Shown in pieces: positions 20,238-33,639 of a DNA stretch of 64,000 nucleotides. Both the position numbers and the translations under genes were made by a program. This stretch comes from Sodalis ligni (GTDB lineage: Bacteria; Pseudomonadota; Gammaproteobacteria; Enterobacterales; Enterobacteriaceae), in contig NZ_CP075169.1 of assembly GCF_016865525.2 (NCBI RefSeq), forward strand, positions 3,286,337-3,350,336. Reading direction: 5' to 3'. Position 1 is the first letter of the stretch. Each line of letters begins with the position of its first letter. The notes under the pieces were generated by a model that searched no databases, was not told the DNA's origin, and saw nothing but the letters and a program-made list of their open reading frames with translations.

Positions 20238-20896
20238 TGACTCGCCCCCCGCTTGATATCCAGCGCCACGCCGTCATCGATACCGCCATGGCTCAGGGTA
20301 AACGCCGCCAGCACGTCCACCGGCTGTCCGACCCAGCTCGCATCAAGGGCCGGCAGGCCGCCCAGCGCCTGTTTATTCAACGCCCTGGCCACCTGGGCGT
20401 ACTGCACCTGGTTTTTAAAATCCTCAAAATGGATAAACCCGGCGGCATCGCGCACCGCGTTGCCCTTTATCACGGGCCCCAGTTGCAACAGCACGGTATC
20501 GCCGTTGACGTTCAGGGTCAGTTTGCGTTCCATACCGTCGGCATCCACCGCGCTGACCTTGGCGGAAAATTTACTGTAGACGCTTTTGGTATCGGTACCG
20601 GCCAATTTTTCCTGCGCCTGCTTCAGCGCCGGCCAATCCAGCGCCTGGCCGCGGGCGGCGGGCAGTATTTTCGGTCCCCAGAATTCCTGGGCTATCTGCT
20701 GCGGCGTCTGGTTGGAATAGTCCGGACCCGCCGTGGGATCCGCCGGAATAATCGGCTTACCGTCGCTGCCCAGCTTGACCACGTCGCAGGCGGACAGCAG
20801 TAGCAGGGCCAAAGCCCAGGTGGCCAGTTTTTTGCCTGTGCCCGGATTGCCCAATGTGGCCTGTTTGCCCAATATGCGTAATACGCTGAGTTGCAT
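20234..20896 (-). CDS. DUF2291 family lipoprotein
   Basis: A 220-residue protein with a lipoprotein signal (ALALLLLSAC, lipobox LSAC) followed by a soluble domain of the DUF2291 type, often encoded with RbsABC-like importers. It overlaps the ATPase gene by 4 bases and follows the binding-protein gene by 46. Its role is unknown; an accessory part of the importer at the periplasmic face of a membrane is the reasonable guess. The N-terminal 25 residues before the signal are long, and a later start is possible. Confidence 0.75.
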   Translation of the reverse strand: MQLSVLRILGKQATLGNPGTGKKLATWALALLLLSACDVVKLGSDGKPIIPADPTAGPDYSNQTPQQIAQEFWGPKILPAARGQALDWPALKQAQEKLAGTDTKSVYSKFSAKVSAVDADGMERKLTLNVNGDTVLLQLGPVIKGNAVRDAAGFIHFEDFKNQVQYAQVARALNKQALGGLPALDASWVGQPVDVLAAFTLSHGGIDDGVALDIKRGASQ

Positions 20897-20942
20897 ACCC
20901 TCTCCTGTTTTGAAGGGGCCTCACGACCCCTTCGTACGTCAA

Positions 20943-21896
<954 letters not shown>

Positions 21897-21899
21897 TTA

Positions 21900-21913
21900 T
21901 GAATATATATTCA
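21900..21913. promoter_or_regulatory. Palindrome upstream of the sugar-binding-protein gene
   Basis: TGAATATATATTCA is a perfect 14-base palindrome 16 bases ahead of the binding-protein start, followed at 21926-21937 by ATATTCATATGG. A related CCATATGG plus TATTCATA string lies at 17471-17493 ahead of the transketolase genes. The two could be operators for the SorC-type regulator. Confidence 0.35.
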
Positions 21914-22099
21914 CTTTTGATTTTATATTCATATGGAGTGTGGCAATTCTAATGATGATTGTCCATGGCGAATTTTAGGAATAGCGATAGATATCACAAA
22001 AGCAACATTATCGTTACATTCCGGAGGATGGCGAGAGGGTGACATTTTGAGCAGGGCCGCGGCGCGCATCCTTGCGCGGCAGGCAGTATTCCATGGGGG

Positions 22100-22855
22100 C
22101 TACATACGGGATTTGATATCCCGGGCTTCATCGGGTTTGGGCACCAAAGGCCCAATCCAGCGCTGCACCAGCCAGCAGGCCGATGCGATCACCAGCCAGC
22201 TCAGCAGGATGCCCATCAGCACATCCCGCGGCCAGTGCATACCCAGCACCATGCGGCTGCTCAACACCGCCACCGACCAGACCATAATCACTATCACCGA
22301 TTTATAATGCCGCCGAGGCCACAGCAGCCCCCAGGCCAGTAAGGCCCAGCTGGCGGCAAACACCGTGTGGCCGGAGGGAAAAGCGAAGCCGGTTTCATGC
22401 TGCCAATGTTTACGCAGCCAGCGGGGAATTTCCTGTTCGTTCTGCAGCTCTTTTTTCACCAGCATCGACCGGGCCTTGCCCGGCAGGGAATAAAAATCCC
22501 GGCCGTCCATATCGTGGGTCTGCTCCAGCCATATCACGTAGGGCCTAGGCTCCCGCACCCGGTCCTTGATAGCCGACTTGATACCCTGGCCCGCCAGCAG
22601 CGCGACGCCGAGAATGCAGGCCAAAACCAGCGCAGGCCCCAAGCGAAACCGCAAACACCATAAGAACCAGGCAAACAGGACGATGCTGGTGATAAAGCCC
22701 CAGGGAGACGTCACGGTTTGGGTCGTCCAAAACAATACCCGCCACCACCACACTTCATTATCCGGATGCCACTGCCAGCCACTGACCCAGGCTAAAATAG
22801 GGATTACCATAAGTACTATCGCGCCAAAACCGGTGCGTTTCGCAATATCAAACAT
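22100..22855 (-). CDS. pgpB: Phosphatidylglycerophosphatase B / undecaprenyl pyrophosphate phosphatase
   Basis: An inner-membrane PAP2-family lipid phosphatase acting on phosphatidylglycerol phosphate, undecaprenyl pyrophosphate and related lipids. The 251-residue product has about six membrane segments and the three PAP2 motifs: KDRVREPRP, PSGHT and SRMVLGMHWPRD, with all catalytic Arg, His and Asp residues present. The ATG at 22855 follows GGAAAG; the frame to 22900 has no site. Divergent from ribA, as in E. coli. Confidence 0.93.
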   Translation of the reverse strand: MFDIAKRTGFGAIVLMVIPILAWVSGWQWHPDNEVWWWRVLFWTTQTVTSPWGFITSIVLFAWFLWCLRFRLGPALVLACILGVALLAGQGIKSAIKDRVREPRPYVIWLEQTHDMDGRDFYSLPGKARSMLVKKELQNEQEIPRWLRKHWQHETGFAFPSGHTVFAASWALLAWGLLWPRRHYKSVIVIMVWSVAVLSSRMVLGMHWPRDVLMGILLSWLVIASACWLVQRWIGPLVPKPDEARDIKSRM

Positions 22856-23118
22856 GTGTCTTTCCGCTGAAAAGCTTTGCCGAGAAGAATAGAATCCCAA
22901 GACCGAAGGGGAGGCTTATAAACTGCCCGTCGTTGTAGGGAATTGTGACAATCAAATGACTATTTTGCCAATAATAAGCATGATCAATCGTCAGATTTTA
23001 ATGAACTTGTGGCAAAATACCTTATTAACGGATTTTCGCGTATCACTTTGCGCCACGCTGGTCAAACAGCAAGATAATAAGTAGGATGCGCGTCAGTATT
23101 TCGGTTTTGGAGAGTAAA

Positions 23119-23706
23119 ATGCAGCTTAAACGTGTGGCAGAGGCCAAACTGCCGACACCCTGGGGCGACTTTCTGATGGTGGGTTTTGAAGAGATAGCCA
23201 CAGGACACGACCATCTGGCGCTGGTGTTCGGTGATATTACCGGCGTGGAGCCGGTGCTGGCGCGGGTGCACTCGGAGTGCCTGACCGGTGATGCCCTGTT
23301 TAGCCTGCGATGCGACTGTGGATTCCAGCTCGAAGCCGCCTTAACGCATATCGCCGAGGAAGGCCGGGGGATTTTACTGTATCACCGCCAGGAAGGCCGG
23401 AATATCGGGTTGCTGAATAAAATCCGCGCCTACGCGCTGCAGGATAAAGGGGCCGATACGGTGGAAGCCAATCATCAGCTGGGGTTTGCCGCAGATGAGC
23501 GGGATTTCACCCTATGCGCCGATATGTTCAAGCTGCTGGGCGTGGACTCCATCCGTCTGCTCACCAATAATCCGCAGAAGGTGGAGATTCTCACCGAGGC
23601 GGGCATTCATATCATCGAACGCGTCCCGCTGATCGTCGGCCGCAATCCGAAGAATGAACGCTATCTCAATACCAAAGCGACCAAAATGGGCCATTTGCTG
23701 GATTAG
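23119..23706 (+). CDS. ribA: GTP cyclohydrolase II
   Basis: First step of riboflavin synthesis, opening GTP to a diaminopyrimidine phosphate. The 195-residue protein has the zinc ligands in [18 protein letters not shown], the catalytic [15 protein letters not shown] and [10 protein letters not shown]. Start at 23119 chosen for GGAGAG; an in-frame ATG at 23086 is too far upstream for the family. The hairpin at 23761-23794 follows. Confidence 0.95.
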   Translation: MQLKRVAEAKLPTPWGDFLMVGFEEIATGHDHLALVFGDITGVEPVLARVHSECLTGDALFSLRCDCGFQLEAALTHIAEEGRGILLYHRQEGRNIGLLNKIRAYALQDKGADTVEANHQLGFAADERDFTLCADMFKLLGVDSIRLLTNNPQKVEILTEAGIHIIERVPLIVGRNPKNERYLNTKATKMGHLLD

Positions 23707-23760
23707 TAATCCTTCATTATGACTTGCCGTACTGCGGCCTGATTGTCTGACGTCAGCCAC

Positions 23761-23794
23761 AATGGGGAATCCCTGTTTTCGGGGATTTCCCATT
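23761..23794 (+). terminator. Hairpin downstream of ribA
   Basis: A 13-bp stem (23761-23773 with 23782-23794, one G-U) starts about 55 bases after the ribA stop. No T tract follows, so it is a weak terminator or an mRNA-stabilising hairpin. Confidence 0.5.
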
Positions 23795-23884
23795 GGCATC
23801 GATGCTAAATATTGCCATTCATGATTTTTCAGGATTTACTAATCCCTTTTATTTTCAATCGTTATGAAGAGCTAAAAATAGCAA

Positions 23885-24142
23885 TTGCTATTGTATTGTA
23901 AAACCTTTAGTGTTAATACAAGAATCATTATCGGATTTAACACTAAGACGGTCGTTCACCAGCAAGGATTATTGCATCGTGCCTTATCAATCTTGATATT
24001 CAACCGTGACGGCGAGTTGTTGTTGCAACAGCGCTTGGGAAATATTATTCAACGGGTTTATGGACTGATAGCTGTTGTGGGCATCCACATCATAATGAGT
24101 TGCCGCTTACATATGGGTAAGCCCATTAGAATTAGCCCATGA
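23885..24142 (+). pseudogene. idi: Isopentenyl-diphosphate isomerase remnant
   Basis: A fragment of type 1 IPP isomerase, which makes dimethylallyl diphosphate for prenyl chains. The readable piece is IIGFNTKTVVHQQGLLHRAL, then LSILIFNRDGELLLQQR. After a frameshift near 24040 the other frame continues STGLWTDSCCGHPHHNELPL, the Cys/His metal-binding core, and then meets stops. The rest of the enzyme is missing. It is followed on the same strand by a methyltransferase and a terpene cyclase, so it was probably the precursor-supply gene of a terpenoid cluster, as sodA is in the sodorifen locus of Serratia plymuthica. Real decay: several independent lesions. Confidence 0.8.
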
Positions 24143-24267
24143 GTTTCGAAATAATTATATGCTGGCAATATCCTGGACCTACTGGCAAAACAGGATGCTC
24201 CGGCGATCTCTCTTGTTAACAGCGTCCTTCATGACACCTCGTTGGTCCAGGTGCCCAGGAGAAGATA

Positions 24268-25229
24268 ATGAACGATTCAAATAACCTCAAGTTTACCGAT
24301 ATCCAGTTTAACCCGACGACGCCATATCAAGTTATCCGGGGAAAGACTGTCAATAGTTATGAAGAAAAGTGGTTCAAACCTATTGTGAAGATCCGGAGCA
24401 TTGGCGCAAGGCGATCGGTGATTTATTACTATTCCAGTTTGGCGTTTATGACGATCCCGCCTCGAAGCCGCCGATCTCGCTGGATGAATCCGGTATACGT
24501 TATTTCGAGCGTCAGCTATTGCTGGCCGGCTTGGAAGAACGCATTGAACGCCCCGCCATTCGGCGTATTTTGGATATCGGCTGCGGCTGGGGTTACATCC
24601 TGAAATACCTGGCGCAACATTTCCCCGAGTGCGCACGGTTGGACGGGATCAATGTCAGCGAACAGCAACTGCGCCATTGCGCTGCCTTTTATAGCAAACA
24701 GGGGCTTTCCGATCGTATAAATCTCTATCTCTGCAACGCTCAGGATGTGGATTGTTTGCCTGATCCGCAGGAGACTTACGACCTGGTGATTATCCGCGGC
24801 GTGATTTCCCATTTTCCCAATGACCTATACGAACAGGCAATGCGTGCCTTGTTCAAGCGCGTCAGTCCGGGTGGCCGGGTCATCATTTCAGATAATCTCT
24901 ACAATATCGATCCGGGGGATTATGAGTCCGATACCCCCGATATAATCGATCGTCTCGCCTGCCGGCACCGTAAAACCCCGGCCTATTTCTGCCAGGTGCT
25001 TAAAGACAGTGGTTTTTCCGTAAAAGATCTGCGCGTTTTACCGTCCAACATCGATGTCGCTCATTGGCTGATGGATTCCAAAGCCAATATCGAGCGTAAT
25101 TTCCCCGCGAATGCAGGCGGCGCACTGGAGGAATTAAGGGTATTGGCTGAAAACTGGTCCGTTGCCCTGATGAAAACAAAGTATCCACTTATAGCGTCAT
25201 TGCCACCCGAGCGTTTTAGTCCATGCTGA
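24268..25229 (+). pseudogene. SAM-dependent (prenyl-diphosphate C-) methyltransferase, one frameshift
   Basis: A class I methyltransferase of about 320 residues. The start at 24268 has a GGAGAAG site. The first 36 codons end EEKWFK, then one missing A in the run at 24376-24378 shifts the frame; restored reading gives [12 protein letters not shown] and runs to 25229. The SAM-binding motif [17 protein letters not shown] and the later [15 protein letters not shown] are intact. Its place between an idi remnant and a terpene cyclase matches the SodC-type farnesyl-diphosphate methyltransferases of C16 terpenoid loci (or geranyl-diphosphate methyltransferases of 2-methylisoborneol loci). The single A-run lesion could be a sequencing error, so the enzyme may be alive. 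Confidence 0.75.
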
Positions 25230-25368
25230 AAGCCGACAAGGCGAGCTTTTCACCTGTTTCGGCACACACAATCCCTTGAGAAGAGCGGGGCTCATTTCTC
25301 ATGTTTCATCGGCGTATTTCATCTTTTTGCGCTGTTTTATTCCGAAATACTTTATACGGAGAAGGTTC

Positions 25369-26443
25369 ATGAAAACAGAAATCATTCCCCTCTATATTGG
25401 CCCTTTGCCATTAAAGCCCATGAGCAAATCGAAGAATTCAATGTAAGTTCGGTGGAATTTATGGTTCGTTTTCACCTCTATGACGGTAAGGAACAACGAG
25501 AACGACTTAGTCTTGCGCGATGTGGCGGCGGTTTAACCGGTTTATTATATCCATCCGGACCTGCCGAGCTACATCAAATTGCCGGAGATTGGTCTATGTT
25601 CGTGTTTGCTTTTGATGATTACTATTGCGATGAGGGTCCCCTTAGAGGTGACCCAGAGGATTGATAACTGCCATAGCCAAAATGCATAGAGCAATTGAAG
25701 GATATGAATTCACAGACGATACCTATGATAACTACATACTCGCGTTACGTGATACCAGACTAAGACTGGAACAATGTGCTCCCGGCGAATTGGTTTATCA
25801 ATGGGTAGATGCACTGAAAAATTGGTTATTTATAGAGGTGTATAAAGCCCAAAATATCGCTAAGGGATTGAAACCCGGTTTAAGCGAAGGTGCGCATATC
25901 CGTCTGCAGAGCGGCGGCGGTTTTCCATACATTGCGCTGATACCCATTGTTCGTCAAATACCCATATCTTTACACGATCTCGCCAATCGGCGTATTCGCG
26001 CCCTTGCTGAAATGTCCAATATGATTGTCAATTGGGGAAGTGAAATTTATTCATGCCACAAAGAAATAGTGCGATCCAACGACCATCATGACTTGATTGA
26101 AATTGTAGGGAATGCTTATGGCTGCAACCGGCAGGATGCGCTGAAAATTTACATTCAAATGTATGAAAAGATAGTCAAACGATTTATCGAATTATACGAA
26201 GAAGTTAAATTATCCAGCAACGATCCCGTGATCGGTTGCTACCTGGATGCGTTGATTGATTACGCCGGTGGCGGACTTTATTTTACTCAAAAGTCCCCAC
26301 GCTATATTTTTACCGATAACGATGAAAGTCAAAGATATTATATCGAGGAGGGATTTAAACGCACCCCGACAGAGACAGCCAGGGACTTTGACTTGATTCC
26401 TTCACTGGCCTGGTGGTGGCACGTCGGCAATGAACGAATGTAA
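25369..26443 (+). pseudogene. Class I terpene cyclase, two frameshifts
   Basis: A bacterial-type class I terpene synthase of about 358 residues if repaired. The ATG at 25369 follows GGAGAAGG. A base is missing in the C run at 25387-25390 (restored IIPPLYWPFAIKAHEQ, the usual N-terminal PPLY motif) and another near 25655-25660. The aspartate-rich metal motif is FDDYYCDE and the second metal motif (NSE type) is about residues NWGSEIYSCHKE. The C-terminus is intact to 26443. The DDYYCDE form resembles cyclases that use methylated prenyl diphosphates (2-methylisoborneol and sodorifen-type). It follows the methyltransferase by 140 bases on the same strand. Product cannot be told from sequence. Confidence 0.75.
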
Positions 26444-26512
26444 GTATCCTCAACACCCGAGTCGCGGACCTCTCCTGCGCCCTATGTCCGAACGGAGACA
26501 GAACGTTAAAAG

Positions 26513-26535
26513 TTCCCTCCGGCATGCGGAGGGAA
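26513..26535 (-). terminator. acnA terminator
   Basis: A perfect 9-bp stem (26513-26521 with 26527-26535) with a 5-base loop, followed on the minus strand by TTTT, 13 bases beyond the acnA stop. Confidence 0.8.
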
Positions 26536-26547
26536 ATGCCAGAAACA

Positions 26548-29219
26548 TTACAGCATCTTGCGGATCACGTAGTTCAAAATGCCGTCATGCTGGTAATAGG
26601 TAAGCTCATTGCCGGTATCGATACGGCAGCGGGTCATCACCTGCTCGCTGCGGCCATCGGCATAGTCGATGGTCACCGCCACCGTCTGGCCGGGAGCCAG
26701 CTCGCCCAGGCCGCCGATGCTGATACGCTCATCCCCCTTCAGCCGCAGCGATTGCCGGGTCACGCCGGCCGGGAATTCCAGCGGCAGAATCCCCATGCCA
26801 ATCAAATTCGAACGGTGAATACGTTCGAAGGTTTCGGCAATCACTACCCGGATGCCCAGCAGCCGCGGGCCCTTCGCGGCCCAATCCCGGCTGGAGCCGG
26901 AACCGTACTCTTTACCGGCAATAACCGCCAGCGGCACCTGTTCCCGTTGGTAGCGCATGGCAGCATCGTAAATCGGCATCTCATCGCCGGACGGATAGTG
27001 ACGGGTTATCCCCCCTTCCACACCCGGCACCATTTCGTTCCGGATCCGGATATTGGCAAAGGTGCCGCGCGCCATCACTTCGTAGTTGCCGCGCCGGGAT
27101 CCGTAGGAATTGAAATTTCCCGCTTCCACGCCGTTTTCCCGCAGATAATGTCCCGCCGGGCTGTCCGCTTTGATATTGCCCGCCGGGGAGATATGGTCGG
27201 TGGTTACCGAATCGCCGAGCAACGCCAGAATACGGGCGCCGCGGATATTTTCCACCGGTTCGGGCTGGTGCTGCATAGCGTCAAAGAACGGCGTCAGGCG
27301 GATATAGGTGGAGTCTTCCTGCCAGTGGTAAGTGGGGGTGCGGTTGACCTCGATCTCCTGCCAGTCCCGATTGCCGTTGAAAATAGCGCTGTATTCCTTA
27401 TGGAACATGGCGCTGTTCACCAGGCTCACCGAATCGGCGATTTCCGCCGAACTCGGCCAGATGTCCTTGAGATACACCGGCTGCCCGCCGGCGTCGGTAC
27501 CCAGCGGATCGGTACTCAGATTCACCAGCATATTACCGGCCAGGGCATAGGCCACCACCAGCGGCGGCGACGCCAGCCAGTTGGTTTTCACCAGCGGATG
27601 GATACGCCCTTCAAAGTTACGGTTGCCGGACAGCACCGCTCCCACGGTCAAATCCCCGGACTTGATGGCCGCCTCGATGGGTTCCTTAAGCGGGCCGGAG
27701 TTACCGATGCAGGTGGTGCAACCGTAACCCACCAGGTTAAAACCGAGCTGATTCAGATAAGGCGTCAATCCCGCCGCCGCCAGATAATCGGTCACCACTT
27801 TGGATCCGGGGGCCAACGAGGTTTTCACCCAAGGCTTGGTCTTCAGCCCCTTTTGCACCGCGTTGCGGGCCAGCAGGCCGGCGGCCATCAGGATATTGGC
27901 ATTGGAGGTATTGGTGCAGGAGGTAATGGCGGCAATCACCACCGCCCCTTGATGCAGTTGGAAGGATTCCCCCTCCAGCTCCACGTCCTGGAAATCCGGA
28001 TGATGGGTACGCTTGGTGAAATCCAGCTCATCGCTGGCGCGGAACGCCGCCGCCACACCCGGCAACGGCACCCGGTCCTGCGGCCGTTTCGGCCCCGCCA
28101 GGCTTGCCACTACCGTTCCCATATCCAATACCAGCGTACTGGTGAAGCGCGGTTCATCCCCAGCATTGCGCCAGAGGCCCTGTGCTTTGCTATAGGCTTC
28201 CACCAGCGCTATCTGCTCTTCGCTGCGGCCGGTCAGGCGCAGATAATCCAGGCTGATGGCATCTACCGGGAAAAAGCCGCAGGTGGCGCCGTATTCCGGC
28301 GCCATATTGCCGATGGTGGCGCGATCCGCCAGGGGCAGCACGTCCAGCCCATCGCCATAAAATTCCACGAATTTACCCACCACGCCGTGTTTACGCAGCA
28401 TTTGCGTTACGGTCAGCACCAGATCGGTGGCGGTGATGCCCTCATTCAGCTTGCCGATAAGCTTAAAACCCACCACGTCCGGAATCAGCATGGATACCGG
28501 CTGGCCAAGCATGGCCGCTTCCGCTTCGATACCGCCCACGCCCCAGCCCAGCACGCCGAGGCCGTTGACCATGGTGGTATGGGAATCGGTGCCCACCAGC
28601 GTGTCGGGATAGGCTACTTCTTCACCATCCTGCTGCTCGTGCCAAACGGTTTGCGCAAGGTATTCGAGATTGACCTGATGGCAGATACCGTTTCCCGGCG
28701 GCACGACCCGGAACCGGCTGAATGCCTGCTGCCCCAGCGCAGGAATTTGTAGCGCTCGAGGTTCCTTTCCATCTCCAGATGATTGTTTTCTTCATAGGCC
28801 CCGTCGTTACCATAGCTGTCGACGGTGACGGAATGGTCGATAACCAGGTCAACCGGCGACAGGGGATTGACCTTGTTTACATCGCCGCCCAGGCGCTTTA
28901 CCGCCTCTCGCATGGCGGCCAGATCCACAACCGCCGGCACGCCGGTGAAATCCTGCATCAGCACCCGGGCCGGGCGATAGGCGATTTCACCCTCGGCATG
29001 GGCGTTTTCCAGCCAGCCGGCCACCGCTCTCAGATGCTCTTCGGTGACAATGTCACCGTCTTCGTTGCGCAGCAGGTTTTCCAGCAGCACTTTCATGGAT
29101 TTGGGCAGCGCGTCAAGATTACCCAGCGTCCGCGCAGCGTGGGGCAGGCTGAAATAGCGGTAGGTTTTATCCCCGACCGCCAGGCGTTCCTTACTGGTTT
29201 CTCGAATTGTTGACGACAT
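26548..29219 (-). pseudogene. acnA: Aconitate hydratase A, one frameshift
   Basis: Iron-sulfur aconitase of the citric acid and glyoxylate cycles, the stress-stable paralogue; also an RNA-binding post-transcriptional regulator in its apo form. The N-terminal part runs from 29219 (MSSTIRETSKERLAVG) to the shift and the rest from 28704 to 26548. The cluster cysteines in SCTNTSN and [13 protein letters not shown], the [16 protein letters not shown] active-site loop and [13 protein letters not shown] are intact. One base is missing from the run at 28732-28735; restoring it joins FLRWG to [17 protein letters not shown]. This is the only lesion seen in about 890 codons, so sequencing error is as likely as a mutation. 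Divergence and order relative to cysB are as in E. coli. Confidence 0.9.
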
Positions 29220-29354
29220 AACTCCTCCAGACTTTTATTTCATTATAGTCATAACCCCATTGGGTTTGAGGCGATCTGTCATCATTTTACAAGATTAATG
29301 TAACGTTTTCATAACAAGTGATGCGGTCACCCTGGCCGGAAAAGGCGTTATGGC

Positions 29355-30452
<1,098 letters not shown>

Positions 30453-30499
30453 CTATTTAATCATAAAAAATCGCTATATATAACTTATTTATAAAGCAT

Positions 30500-30524
30500 A
30501 AAAAAACCAACCCGGAGGTTGGTT
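30500..30524 (-). terminator. topA terminator
   Basis: A perfect 8-bp stem (AACCAACC with GGTTGGTT, loop at 30513-30516) is followed on the minus strand by seven T. It ends the topA transcript ahead of cysB. Confidence 0.85.
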
Positions 30525-30547
30525 GTGGTAGGCGGCAGGGCGAGATG

Positions 30548-30640
30548 ATCCCTTTAATACGGCTCATGCAAGCTTCAGTGATAGCGGGCCGACTGTGCCG
30601 TGGGGCGCTCCGGCGAGCGGTAAAACCATGCCCGCTTATT
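30548..30640. repeat. Partial copy of the 107-bp intergenic repeat
   Basis: In reverse orientation it carries AAGCGGGC, TGGTTTTACCG, CGCCGGAGCGCCCCAC and a diverged ATTAAAGGGA end. It abuts the topA stop region, between the gene and its terminator. Confidence 0.75.
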
Positions 30641-33224
30641 TTTTGCTGACCTGCCATTTGCCGTCGATGTAAAACGCGCTCCAGCCGGTGGCCTTGCCGT
30701 CTTTTTCCGACGAGACATATTGCTGTTTGGTCTTGCGGCTGAAACGAACCATGGTTTTATTCCCTTCATCGTCCTTCACCGGCGCGTCGGCCAAATAACG
30801 GAGTTTTTCCGGTAAACGATCCTTGAAACGGGCCAGTTCTTCCACCAGCGGCGCGCGGGTTTCCCGTGATTTCGGGAAGGTATTGGCGGCCAGGAACACT
30901 CCCGCGGCACCGTCGCGAAGGACAAAATAGGCGTCTGATTTTTCGCAGGGCAGTTCCGGCAGTGGCACCGGATCCTCTTTCGGCGGCGCGACGTCGCCGT
31001 TACGAAGGATTTTGCGGGTGTTCTTGCACTCGTCGTTGGTACAGGCCATGTATTTGCCGAAACGGCCCAGCTTCAAATGCATTTCGGAACCGCATTTTTC
31101 GCATTCCACCACCGGGCCGTCATAGCCCTTGATGCGAAATTCCCCCTGCTCTATTTCATATCCGTCGCACAGAGGGTTGTTGCCGCAGACGTGGATTTTG
31201 CGATTGTTATCGATAAGATAACTGTCCATGGCCATGCCGCATTTCGGGCAACGTCGGCGGGCGCGCAGCGCATTGGTTTCAGCGTCATCCCCTTCGAGTA
31301 TGTTCAGGGTCTCGGCTTCGGGGATCAGGTTGATGGTGGTTTTACACCGTTCTTTCGGCGGCAGGGCATAACCTGAGCAGCCGAGGAATACGCCGGTGCT
31401 GGCGGTACGGATGCCCATTTTACGTCCGCAGGTGGGGCAATCGATGCTGGTCATCACCATCTGGTTGAGACGCATGCCCCCCTCTTCCGGGTCTTTTTCG
31501 GCGATTTCCAGCTGATGGGTGAACTCGGTGAAAAACGAATCCAGCACCGCTTTCCACTCTTCCTTGTTGTTGGCCACCTGATCGAGCTTGTCTTCCATGC
31601 GGGCGGTGAAATCATAGTTCATCAGCTCGCGGAAATTCTCTTCCAGCCGGTCGGTGACGATTTCGCCCATTTTTTCCGCGTAAAAGCGTCGGTTTTCCAC
31701 CTGGACGTAACCGCGATCCTGAATGGTGGAGATGATGGACACATAAGTGGAAGGCCGGCCGATACCGCGTTTTTCCAATTCCTTTACCAGCGAGGCTTCG
31801 CTGTAACGGGCGGGCGGCTTGGTAAAATGCTGGCTGGGCAGCAATTTTTCCAGGGCGAGCTCTTGCCCCACTTTCACGGCGGGCAGGGTGCGGTCTTCAT
31901 CGCCCTTGCGCAGCGCCGGCATGACTTTGGTCCAGCCGTCGAACCGCAGGATACGCCCTTTGGCGCGCAGGGAAAAATCACCGGCTTTTACCGTCAGGGT
32001 GGTGGAATCATACAGCGCAGGCATCATCTGGCAGGCAACAAACTGACGCCAGATCAGTTGGTAGAGCTTTTGCGCGTCCGGCTCCATATCACTGAGCTGT
32101 TCGGCCTGGTTGCCGACGTCCGAGGGACGAATGGCTTCATGGGCTTCCTGCGAATTTTCCTTGCTGGCATATTCATTGGCCTGTTTGGGCAGATACTTGG
32201 CGCCAAACTGGGCGCCGATGTAGTCCCGGGCCATCGTCAGCGCATCCTGGCTCAGATTGGTGGAGTCGGTACGCATATAGGTGATATGCCCGGCCTCATA
32301 CAGACGCTGGGCCAGCATCATGGTTTTTTTCACCCCATAGCCCAGGCGGGTACTGGCGGCCTGTTGCAGGGGAGAGGTTGTAAAAGGCGCCCCGGCTTTG
32401 CTACTGGTGGGTTTATCCTCGCGATCGGCGATGATATAGGTGGCGTTTTCCAGCTGTTTGACCGCGGACTGGGTTTGCTCCTGGTTCACCGGTTTGAAGG
32501 GCTTGTCCCCTTCATGGGTGACCTGCATCTGCAGTTGCGCTTTGGCGGACACCTTAAGATCGGCGTGCAGTTCCCAGTACTCTTCCGGTACAAAGGCCTT
32601 TATTTCCCGCTCGCGTTCCACCACCAGCCGGACGGCCACCGACTGCACGCGGCCGGCGGACAGCCCTCGGGCCAGCTTTTTCCACAGCAGCGGCGACACC
32701 ATGTAACCCACTACACGGTCCATAAACCGGCGTGCCTGTTGGGCATTCACCCGATCGATATTTAATTCGCCGGGCTGTTTAAACGCTTGGGTAATGGCAT
32801 TACGGGTGATCTCGTTGAACACCACCCGGCTGAACCGTTTATCATCGCCGCCAATCACTTCCCGCAGGTGCCAGGCAATGGCTTCCCCCTCGCGGTCAAG
32901 GTCGGTCGCGAGATAAATATGGTCGGCATTTTCCGCCAGCGCTTTCAGCTCGGTAACCACTTTTTCTTTGCCGGGCAATATCTCGTAATGGGCCTTCCAG
33001 CCGTGATAAGGGTCGATTCCCATGCGATTAACCAGCGCGCTTTGCGCATCGCTTTTTTCTTTTTTCTTTTTAGTTGTGTCTGCGCTTTTCTTACTGGCTG
33101 AACCACTGGTGGGCAAATCGCGGATGTGACCGACGCTGGACTTGACCACGTAGTCATTACCTAAATATTTATTAATCGTTTTGGCTTTCGCCGGGGATTC
33201 AACGATAACGAGAGCTTTACCCAT
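30636..33224 (-). CDS. topA: DNA topoisomerase I
   Basis: Relaxes negative supercoils. The 862-residue type IA enzyme has the Toprim domain ([20 protein letters not shown] and [17 protein letters not shown] with the DxDxE metal site), the active-site tyrosine in [15 protein letters not shown], the Toprim-proximal [19 protein letters not shown] and three C-terminal four-cysteine zinc ribbons ([27 protein letters not shown]), then the two C-terminal ribbon domains ending WQVSKK. Start at 33224 fits the family; the extension to 33323 does not. Complete. Confidence 0.97.
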   Translation of the reverse strand: MGKALVIVESPAKAKTINKYLGNDYVVKSSVGHIRDLPTSGSASKKSADTTKKKKEKSDAQSALVNRMGIDPYHGWKAHYEILPGKEKVVTELKALAENADHIYLATDLDREGEAIAWHLREVIGGDDKRFSRVVFNEITRNAITQAFKQPGELNIDRVNAQQARRFMDRVVGYMVSPLLWKKLARGLSAGRVQSVAVRLVVEREREIKAFVPEEYWELHADLKVSAKAQLQMQVTHEGDKPFKPVNQEQTQSAVKQLENATYIIADREDKPTSSKAGAPFTTSPLQQAASTRLGYGVKKTMMLAQRLYEAGHITYMRTDSTNLSQDALTMARDYIGAQFGAKYLPKQANEYASKENSQEAHEAIRPSDVGNQAEQLSDMEPDAQKLYQLIWRQFVACQMMPALYDSTTLTVKAGDFSLRAKGRILRFDGWTKVMPALRKGDEDRTLPAVKVGQELALEKLLPSQHFTKPPARYSEASLVKELEKRGIGRPSTYVSIISTIQDRGYVQVENRRFYAEKMGEIVTDRLEENFRELMNYDFTARMEDKLDQVANNKEEWKAVLDSFFTEFTHQLEIAEKDPEEGGMRLNQMVMTSIDCPTCGRKMGIRTASTGVFLGCSGYALPPKERCKTTINLIPEAETLNILEGDDAETNALRARRRCPKCGMAMDSYLIDNNRKIHVCGNNPLCDGYEIEQGEFRIKGYDGPVVECEKCGSEMHLKLGRFGKYMACTNDECKNTRKILRNGDVAPPKEDPVPLPELPCEKSDAYFVLRDGAAGVFLAANTFPKSRETRAPLVEELARFKDRLPEKLRYLADAPVKDDEGNKTMVRFSRKTKQQYVSSEKDGKATGWSAFYIDGKWQVSKK

Positions 33225-33639
33225 TTTACCTTTACCTGAATGATTTCTTCTCTGAAAGAAGCTTTTGTGCGCCAGACCCTGGCTGGGCATACCTCTGATT
33301 TTATATTGCGGCAGTACCGTCAAAAATCAACCTCTTTCTAGCCGGTCTGTTTTTCACTAACGACATGAGATTAACCTACTGATAAATATAATAAATTTAT
33401 CAATATTAGCCTATGATATTGATAAATCCATTGCCGGTTTGTACCCATCGGCATCCCCAGAGTCATGAAGGCCCACACTCTACATGATAAAAAGTTGGCG
33501 CAACTTATTAGCGATACAAAAAGCGGCTGTTGTAAACCAATTAAGAAAAAAGGCGCCAACGGAATAAACCTTAGTCTGTTTGCAGCCAAACACAACCGGG
33601 TATTACAATAGGCTCTGCATTAACCAAGGAGCAAAATTT
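33225..33639. promoter_or_regulatory. Divergent topA-yciN control region
   Basis: A 415-base gene-free stretch, A+T-rich around 33360-33430 with several TATAAT-like strings facing both ways, as expected for the multi-promoter topA upstream region. I cannot assign individual promoters or operators. Confidence 0.4.

Noticed and set aside
26524..28752. A 742-codon open frame on the plus strand
   Set aside because: It lies wholly antisense to acnA, whose minus-strand product is a clear aconitase; the long frame is a by-product of G+C-rich third positions.
31515..32765. A 416-codon plus-strand open frame
   Set aside because: Antisense to topA, no ribosome site and no recognisable domain.
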